Shown here piece by piece: positions 7,360 through 12,476 of a stretch of 12,476 bases of DNA. The position numbers and the translations under genes are program-made. The notes under the pieces were generated by a model. That model was not told the origin of the DNA. It saw only the letters and a program-made list of their open reading frames with translations, and did no database searches. The first letter of the stretch is position 1, and each line of letters opens with the position of its first letter. The stretch lies in the NCBI GenBank assembly GCA_937969125.1, contig CALBVA010000041.1:1-12476 (forward strand), written 5' to 3'. This DNA is from an uncultured Verrucomicrobiales bacterium (GTDB taxonomy: Bacteria > Verrucomicrobiota > Verrucomicrobiia > Verrucomicrobiales > Akkermansiaceae).

Positions 7360-10347
7360 ATGCGATTGCTTTCGATTCTCCTCCTCATCCTCCTCAGCCC
7401 GCTGACTGCCGGGGTTCGTCTCACTGTCAGCGGGAAGGAGGCTGTCCTTGATGAGGCCCTCATCCGCTGCGAGCTACATGGTCATTTTCTCCTGCGGCAT
7501 CGTGAGCTGACCTTTTTTAATCCCGGAAAGCGAGCCGCCGAGGGGGAGCTGATCTGCCCGCTGGATCCTGGCGAAACCGTCACCTCTTACGCCATGACTG
7601 TGAACGGGGTGCGGCGCGAGGGCGTCGTGGTCCCGGAAAAACGTGGGCGCATGGCCTACGAGGCAATCGTTCGTCAAAAAGTCGACCCCGGTATTATCGA
7701 GGTCGATGAGGTTAAGAATGAGTTCCGCACCCGCATCTTCCCCATTCTCTCGCAAAAGCAGAAGAAGGTCTGGATTTCCACCATCAGCCAGATCGATTCT
7801 GGAAAGGTGACGGTCTGGCCTGCCGGATTTGGTTCACCGAAATCGTGGCAACTGGAAATCGAGACCCGCGGTGGCCAAGCTGGAATACTTGAGAAAGTGA
7901 TCAGTGGAAAAAGCTCCCTAATTCCGGAGCGCGTCATCGATTGGGCAATAAAACCCAATCTGATTTACCGTGGTTCGCAGGGTGACCTCCGGCAGGTTCC
8001 GCCGCCCGTTGATATCCCGCCGCCGCCCAAGAAGGTGGAACTCTGGATTGATGGGAGCGTGTCTATCAGCAAAGACGCGATGACTTCTCTAAAGCAGCTC
8101 CTCAAGACCTTTGGGTCTCCAAAAATCACCGCCCATGTTCTCCGGCGGCAGCTCACTGAGCTTGGGGTATTCTCGGTAATCGATGGCGAGGCGCCCGGGC
8201 TGATTGCCCGACTGGAAAAGGAAATCGCGAGTGACATGTGCCTTCCGGAACTCCTGCCCTGGAAAAACAAAACAGACGCGGTGATCTTTATCACCGACGG
8301 AACTTTCGTTACCGGAAAGTTCGATCCGGAACACTCAGGGTCTCAACTTCATGTCATCGATTCTGGAGCCGGGACAAGTCGCTGGCTGAGAAATGCTGCC
8401 CTCCTTTCAGGTGGAGGATGGCACCAGGGTGGCGGGCTGGATTCCATGATGGGATGTCGTTTCCCCCAGGACAGCGTCATCGGTCCCTATCGCGATATCT
8501 TGTGGCAATCCGTTCCGTCACTGGTCGTCGATCACTCTCCGGGTCTCAATGTGATCGAATCCCCAGTCGCTGATTGGCTGCGGTCGAAATTGATCTCCGC
8601 TCGAATGACGGAGATGGGAAAGCCGCGAGCGGAGGTCGAGAAGTTCAACCGTGATCACAAAGTCATGGATAAGAACTCCGCAATGCTAGTCCTCGAAACA
8701 GCACGGCAATATGTGCGCTATGGATTCAAACCTCCGAAGTCAGATGAGGCCCTCTACACGGAATGGAGCCGGTCGATGAAAGCAAGAACGAGGAGAGGTC
8801 AGTCGGGAGGAGTTAAAGCGAGGCCCGCTCCAGGCCTGCTCGAACTCTGGCATGAAAGGTGCGCCAAGCTCGAAAAGAAACCTCCCTCGATTCACGAACG
8901 TCTTTCAAAGATGGTGATAGCCTCAAAAGCGGAGTGGGCGACTATCATCCAGCGATTTGAGGAAATCCAAGCCGAGGATGTTCAGGCACTCACCGATGAG
9001 CTGGAGGCTCTCGATGGAATTCTCGCTGGTGGAATCGAGAAAAAGGAAATTCCGGAACTGAAGAAGCGGCTTTTGAAGCTCAAAGATCTTGATCGGGCCG
9101 CCACCGATCTCAGGCCACTCGTAGATGTCACCATTGGAGGACAGGTTAGAAAGCCGGGGCGTTATAGTTTGGTAGTGGGTGCTACTTTAGGAAAGGCACT
9201 GGAGGCTGCTGGAGGACCGACCGCCTATGGAGCCATCAATCGAGTTAAGCTTTATCGGGGAGGACGGGTTTATGCCTATAATATGAAGCTCGAAGAGCAT
9301 CGCGGAGTTCGGATCTTCCAGTCCGACGTGATTGAAGTTCCCCAAAAGAGGTGGTATGGTAACGGAGGAGGAGAAGGGCGAAGAAATCCTCCTTTCGTCA
9401 AAGGTCTTCAGGAATCAGAGCCATTTGTCATTGGAGAAGACCATCCGGCAGGATTCTATCTGGAGCCTTTGGACAAAGCTTTGAGTCATGGAAATTTCCG
9501 GGAGCAATACATTCATTACCGTGAATCATGTGGCTGGCGTGCTGACTTTTATCTGGATGTCATTGAACTTGTGGAACGCCGCGGGAGCCCTGCGGAAGCT
9601 AGATCCATTATCGGAGACCTTGCATCACACATGCCCGATCATCCTGAAAATCTCATCAAGGCGGCGCGGGCGTTTTGTAGATTGGGAATTCACGATGACG
9701 CAATTTTGTTGTGCCGGAGGGCAATTACGTTGGAACCTGAAACCTATCTTTATCGTTTCCAATTGGCTCGCTGTCTTCGATACGCCGGGAAAGTGGAAGA
9801 GGCGGTCCAAACCTATTGGGATTTTCTCCTGAATCATCGGCCTGCCTATCCTCCGAAAAAGATGGGCATTATCCCGCTGGAGGAGCTGAATGCCCTGATC
9901 CACAAGTATGACCTTGATGGTGAGAAGCTGGGCGTGGACCCGGCCTATATCAGACATGTGCCGGTGAAGGTACGGGCGGTCCTTGATTGGGATGCGCGAC
10001 AGTCAAATCTGGATCTCATTGTGCATCATCCCACTTTAGACTGGGTGAGCTTGAGCTCTCCTGAATATGGAGAAGATGGCGGGATGTGGTCATCGGATAT
10101 TTATCGGGGTCTCGGGCCGGAATCCTGGAGCACTCAGACCATTCATCCGGGCGAGCATTGCTTCAGCGCGAAGTTCTACGGAGACTGGGACGAGTCCCGG
10201 ACCAGCACGGTGACGGCTGAGATTGAAGTAACGACTGACTTCGGGATGCCGAATGAAAAACGGCATCGGCAGGCACTCCGCATCACTGAGAAAGAGCATA
10301 AGGTGGTGACCAAGGCCGCGATCTGGCCGGCGGGCTGGGAAGAATGA
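7360..10347 (+). CDS. Secreted VIT / vWA / SLBB / TPR / DUF2135-like protein
   Basis: A 995-residue protein starting at ATG 7360 with a clear signal peptide (MRLLSILLLILLSPLTA). A TTG at 7324 is in frame but would bury the signal. Residues 20-145 are a VIT domain (FFNPGKRAAEGELICPL … RGRMAYEAI … FRTRIFPI). A proline-rich linker (213-223) leads to a diverged vWA domain at about 225-360 with DGSVS (Asp231, Ser233, Ser235) matching the DxSxS metal site, and ITDG (Asp313). Residue 440-455 'SAMLVLETARQYVRYG' is a segment typical of VIT/vWA proteins. A charged helical stretch (520-585) precedes an SLBB beta-grasp domain at 587-666 (IGGQVRKPGRYSL … ALEAAGG), as in outer-membrane polysaccharide export proteins. 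TPR-like helices follow (740-830), then a DUF2135/YfaP-like beta domain (870-950; LDLIVHHP … SSDIYRGLGPE). Probable periplasmic or surface scaffold; function unknown. It ends 9 bp from the convergent L,D-transpeptidase gene. Confidence 0.93.
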   Translation: MRLLSILLLILLSPLTAGVRLTVSGKEAVLDEALIRCELHGHFLLRHRELTFFNPGKRAAEGELICPLDPGETVTSYAMTVNGVRREGVVVPEKRGRMAYEAIVRQKVDPGIIEVDEVKNEFRTRIFPILSQKQKKVWISTISQIDSGKVTVWPAGFGSPKSWQLEIETRGGQAGILEKVISGKSSLIPERVIDWAIKPNLIYRGSQGDLRQVPPPVDIPPPPKKVELWIDGSVSISKDAMTSLKQLLKTFGSPKITAHVLRRQLTELGVFSVIDGEAPGLIARLEKEIASDMCLPELLPWKNKTDAVIFITDGTFVTGKFDPEHSGSQLHVIDSGAGTSRWLRNAALLSGGGWHQGGGLDSMMGCRFPQDSVIGPYRDILWQSVPSLVVDHSPGLNVIESPVADWLRSKLISARMTEMGKPRAEVEKFNRDHKVMDKNSAMLVLETARQYVRYGFKPPKSDEALYTEWSRSMKARTRRGQSGGVKARPAPGLLELWHERCAKLEKKPPSIHERLSKMVIASKAEWATIIQRFEEIQAEDVQALTDELEALDGILAGGIEKKEIPELKKRLLKLKDLDRAATDLRPLVDVTIGGQVRKPGRYSLVVGATLGKALEAAGGPTAYGAINRVKLYRGGRVYAYNMKLEEHRGVRIFQSDVIEVPQKRWYGNGGGEGRRNPPFVKGLQESEPFVIGEDHPAGFYLEPLDKALSHGNFREQYIHYRESCGWRADFYLDVIELVERRGSPAEARSIIGDLASHMPDHPENLIKAARAFCRLGIHDDAILLCRRAITLEPETYLYRFQLARCLRYAGKVEEAVQTYWDFLLNHRPAYPPKKMGIIPLEELNALIHKYDLDGEKLGVDPAYIRHVPVKVRAVLDWDARQSNLDLIVHHPTLDWVSLSSPEYGEDGGMWSSDIYRGLGPESWSTQTIHPGEHCFSAKFYGDWDESRTSTVTAEIEVTTDFGMPNEKRHRQALRITEKEHKVVTKAAIWPAGWEE

Positions 10348-10356
10348 ACCCCACCA

Positions 10357-10989
10357 CTAATGCACAATCTTAGCCTGAGTCCCGATTTTCACCTTCTCAA
10401 ATACGATGGGCATTACGGTGGCTTGTCCGCGGATGCAGCCGTGCGAGGCTGGGTAGCGGGGGACATTCCCGACATGATGACCGATGCCGCGCCAGGTGAA
10501 GCGCATCCAGTAGGGCATGGGTGCGCCTACGAATTTTCCTCCGTCGGGGATCTTCACTTTTCGTGAGTCGGCAGCGGAGATGACGACGGTGCCATTGGCA
10601 TCCACGACCTTGCCGTAGAGGTTCGAGCGTTTATCAATGGTCTTTTCTTGAATGGTATAGACTCCCGTTGGAGTGGGATGGCTCGATTTGCCGGTGGCGA
10701 CGGGGTAGTCCATCGCGAGTTGATTCCCATTCATCAAGAAGGCCCGCTGCTTGGAGATGGAGATCACGAGACTGGAGTTCTCCGGAGTCGTCGCGGCGAG
10801 GACAGCGTCATCCTTCCAGCTGGTGGATTTTTGCGGGTAGTTCTGTGCCTTGAATTCGGAGTAGGGTCCCGGGACGAATGGGCTTGGCGTCGTAACCACG
10901 GGTGGCGGGGCTGAGGCACAGCTGGTCAGAAAGGCAGCAAGGATTCCCGCGAAGGTGAGAAGGAAAGTGCGAAGGAGCTGATGAATCAT
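10357..10989 (-). CDS. Lipoprotein L,D-transpeptidase (YkuD family)
   Basis: A 210-residue protein with a lipoprotein signal: hydrophobic segment 6-20 and lipobox LTSC, so Cys24 is the lipidated residue. A Pro/Ser/Thr-rich spacer (27-60) follows. The YkuD catalytic domain spans about 70-208 (LVISISKQRAFLMNG … PVATGKSSHPTPTGVYTI), with GIGHH (His171/172) and the catalytic motif SHGCIR (Ser182, His183, Cys185, Arg187) all intact. The family makes 3-3 peptidoglycan crosslinks or attaches lipoproteins to peptidoglycan; which of these applies here cannot be told. It sits on the periplasmic side, held in a membrane by its lipid. It lies 33 bp downstream of the DUF58 gene on the same strand, so the two are probably one transcript. 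ATG start, no SD. Confidence 0.95.
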   Translation of the reverse strand: MIHQLLRTFLLTFAGILAAFLTSCASAPPPVVTTPSPFVPGPYSEFKAQNYPQKSTSWKDDAVLAATTPENSSLVISISKQRAFLMNGNQLAMDYPVATGKSSHPTPTGVYTIQEKTIDKRSNLYGKVVDANGTVVISAADSRKVKIPDGGKFVGAPMPYWMRFTWRGIGHHVGNVPRYPASHGCIRGQATVMPIVFEKVKIGTQAKIVH

Positions 10990-11022
10990 GATGGATGAAA
11001 ATTGAGATGGAGCGATGAGATG

Positions 11023-12171
11023 TCAAGATACGGCCGTCATTGACCGACGGGGAGGGAGCTTGGCCTTGCCGAACTTCATGCCTTTTTTCCCGAAGTTGTG
11101 CTGCTGGATATCGATGGCGAGGATGACACGTTTCGGAAGGATGTGACGCCAGGCTTCCGGAGGCATGTCGGAGATGACGACGACGGCCTCGTCTCTGGGG
11201 ATTGCCTCGATTTCTGCGATCAGGTCGTGAGCTTCGGTGTCATCGGCACGGGTGGCACGTGCCATCAGGGTGAGAGCCTCACTCCAGGCGGAAGATTGGA
11301 AAGTGGTGATCGGTTTCCATGAGAGGAAGTCCGCCCGTAGGGTGGCGGGGACGCCCATGCCGCGGAAGTGGCGGAGGGTCCCGCAGAGCAGGGAGAGAGC
11401 CCGCTCATAGAGATCGGTACGGATGATGGTATGATCTGTGCCGTAGCTGTGGAAGATCACGCTGACCGAGCGGGGACGGAGGCCGGGTGGATCAAACTCC
11501 CGAACCAAGGGATCTCGTCCGCTGGAAAGCGCGCGGATGGTGGCCGGCCAGTGGAGATATTTCGCGGGATCGCCCGGACGCATGCTGCGGAGTCCGCGTG
11601 GCTCTCCGAAGGCATCGCCGGGTTGAAAGCCCTCGCCGTTCCAGGCGTCATCGAACTCTCCGCTGGCAAAAAATTCCTTAGGGACGATGGGCTTCGGGAA
11701 GACGAGAATCTCTTGTTGCGCGCCGGACTTGGCGATGAAGCGGAAAATCCCCAGCGGGAAGCTGGAGGAGAGATTGCAGGGATGATCAGTGACGGCTCCG
11801 CGTCGGGCAATGGAACCGCGCAACTTCGAGATCGAGGTAGAGCCGGAGGGAGTCCACTTCGAGTGGGTTTTGATCTTGGCGGCCTTGGAGAGTTGCAGCT
11901 CGATGTCGATCCCGAAGGCATCGAGGAGGGCCCGCTTGTTTTTCTGGATGAGCCGGAGATCGAAGAGGGTATCGGCGAAGACCCGGGAGGGCGCTTTCAG
12001 CGAGAGCTCCAAATGGCGGAGGTTTAGTTTTCCGACGATCAGGGCGAAAGTCAGCAATACGAGTCCGGCCGAGCCGAGGGCAATGAGAACCCCATCAATC
12101 TTAAGAAGACCTGCCACTGTAAGGGCAATGGATGCTCCTAAGATAACGGCGCCGCGCGGGGTGAGACTCAC
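11023..12171 (-). CDS. DUF58 family membrane protein
   Basis: A 382-residue protein beginning at a GTG (12171-12169); a stop lies in frame shortly upstream and no ATG intervenes. Two membrane helices come first (about 8-24 and 27-46). The rest is soluble: a beta-rich middle with SSFPLGIFR (135-144, the family's 'YPFGLF'-type motif) and the DUF58 core at 186-213 (GEPRGLRSMRPGDPAKYLHW). DUF58 proteins usually act with a MoxR AAA ATPase and vWA proteins in envelope stress or maturation of secreted factors. No MoxR gene is visible in the 305 bp upstream. Where vWA-like DUF58 members often show a DxSxS metal site, this one reads VSVIFHSYGTDH, so metal binding is doubtful. The C-terminal tail is basic (FGKKGMKFGKAK, then LPPRR). 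It is the first gene of a two-gene unit with the L,D-transpeptidase. Confidence 0.93.
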   Translation of the reverse strand: MSLTPRGAVILGASIALTVAGLLKIDGVLIALGSAGLVLLTFALIVGKLNLRHLELSLKAPSRVFADTLFDLRLIQKNKRALLDAFGIDIELQLSKAAKIKTHSKWTPSGSTSISKLRGSIARRGAVTDHPCNLSSSFPLGIFRFIAKSGAQQEILVFPKPIVPKEFFASGEFDDAWNGEGFQPGDAFGEPRGLRSMRPGDPAKYLHWPATIRALSSGRDPLVREFDPPGLRPRSVSVIFHSYGTDHTIIRTDLYERALSLLCGTLRHFRGMGVPATLRADFLSWKPITTFQSSAWSEALTLMARATRADDTEAHDLIAEIEAIPRDEAVVVISDMPPEAWRHILPKRVILAIDIQQHNFGKKGMKFGKAKLPPRRSMTAVS

Positions 12172-12476
12172 TGAAAAACTATGAACCGGATGGGGGAGGG
12201 ATTGGAATGTTAATTTCCGGAGCAGCTGACAACAGACCGGGAGAAAATCACTCTTTCAAACGGAAAAGCATGGTCACATTGACCGAGAATCGGCTTGGCG
12301 GTCAAATTTAGGGCCGAGATAGCGAGGAGAGAGAAAAAAGTTAGCGACGAGTCTGCTGGGAACCTAGTGCTCCGTCAAACCTAAGATTTCGGGTTCCTGC
12401 TGGTCTCTCGAAAATCTGGCCGCGTTGTCGATGCTAAGAGAATGCTCGATTCACTGATCATCTCCGCCTTGCCAGA
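12172..12476. other. Upstream region of the DUF58 gene, no gene seen
   Basis: No convincing coding sequence is visible in these 305 bp. The only right-edge open frame that looks at all protein-like runs rightward from a TAA at 12382-12384 with no good start. The DUF58 promoter should lie in the left part. Beyond about 12350 there are short repeats (CTGCTGG at 12353-12359 and 12397-12403; GGAACC at 12359-12364 facing GGTTCC at 12392-12397), which could be the tip of a mobile element or a separate leader running off the window. Confidence 0.4.
12272..12304. promoter_or_regulatory. GGTCA half-site cluster upstream of the DUF58 gene
   Basis: GGTCA at 12272-12276 and TGACC at 12280-12284 form a perfect palindrome with a CAT spacer, and a third GGTCA lies at 12300-12304. 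The second and third sites also form a 7-bp stem, TTGACCG (12279-12285) / CGGTCAA (12299-12305). The cluster lies about 100-130 bp upstream of the GTG start of the leftward DUF58 gene, a reasonable place for an operator. The binding protein is unknown. Confidence 0.35.

Noticed and set aside
11368..12027. 219-codon + strand frame opposite the DUF58 gene
   Set aside because: Gly/Glu/Ala-rich shadow of the DUF58 core; no start signal or family resemblance.
1..12476. CRISPR arrays, tRNA or rRNA genes, phage genes
   Set aside because: No regularly spaced repeats, cloverleaf-like or rRNA-like stretches, and no phage structural or integrase-like proteins were seen.

Overview
The window most likely comes from a member of the Verrucomicrobiota (order Verrucomicrobiales or close relatives). 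Three things point there: a 'PVC-type' membrane-bound-dehydrogenase/cytochrome c fusion, a large secreted esterase ending in the DSDGDG…FALGTSP and 'DLVNW' modules common in secreted proteins of this phylum, and the near absence of Shine-Dalgarno sequences ahead of convincing start codons. Genes are of moderate-to-high GC and the intergenic DNA at the left edge is much richer in AT.

Layout. 1-86: possible 3' end of a gene entering from the left. 87-364: AT-rich non-coding leader with three dyads. 365-1012 (+): a 215-residue protein that is recognisably an SMC ATPase head reduced to its Walker A and Walker B parts, with no coiled coil or hinge. 1031-4348 (-): secreted SGNH hydrolase-like domain fused to a PVC beta-propeller, HEAT-like repeats and a mono-heme cytochrome c. 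4349-4590: non-coding, with an imperfect tandem 20-bp repeat that could be the end of a lost insertion element. 4591-7308 (+): secreted multidomain sialate O-acetylesterase-type esterase. 7360-10347 (+): secreted VIT-vWA-SLBB-TPR-DUF2135-like protein, preceded by a perfect hairpin touching its ATG. 12171-10357 (-): a two-gene unit, a DUF58 membrane protein followed by a lipoprotein L,D-transpeptidase. 12172-12476: non-coding as far as I can see, with a cluster of GGTCA half-sites.

Theme. Apart from the SMC-like gene, every complete protein is exported or membrane-bound: two carbohydrate-esterase-type (SGNH) domains, a periplasmic heme dehydrogenase-like protein, a cell-wall crosslinking enzyme, and two proteins (DUF58 and VIT/vWA) of kinds often associated with envelope maintenance. 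This suits an organism that degrades polysaccharides, but no complete polysaccharide-utilisation locus is visible.

Most worth a second look: the coil-less SMC head that keeps Walker A/B but has lost the Q-loop region, LSGG signature, D-loop Asp and switch His; and the VIT/vWA protein carrying an SLBB domain of the polysaccharide-export type between its vWA and TPR parts.
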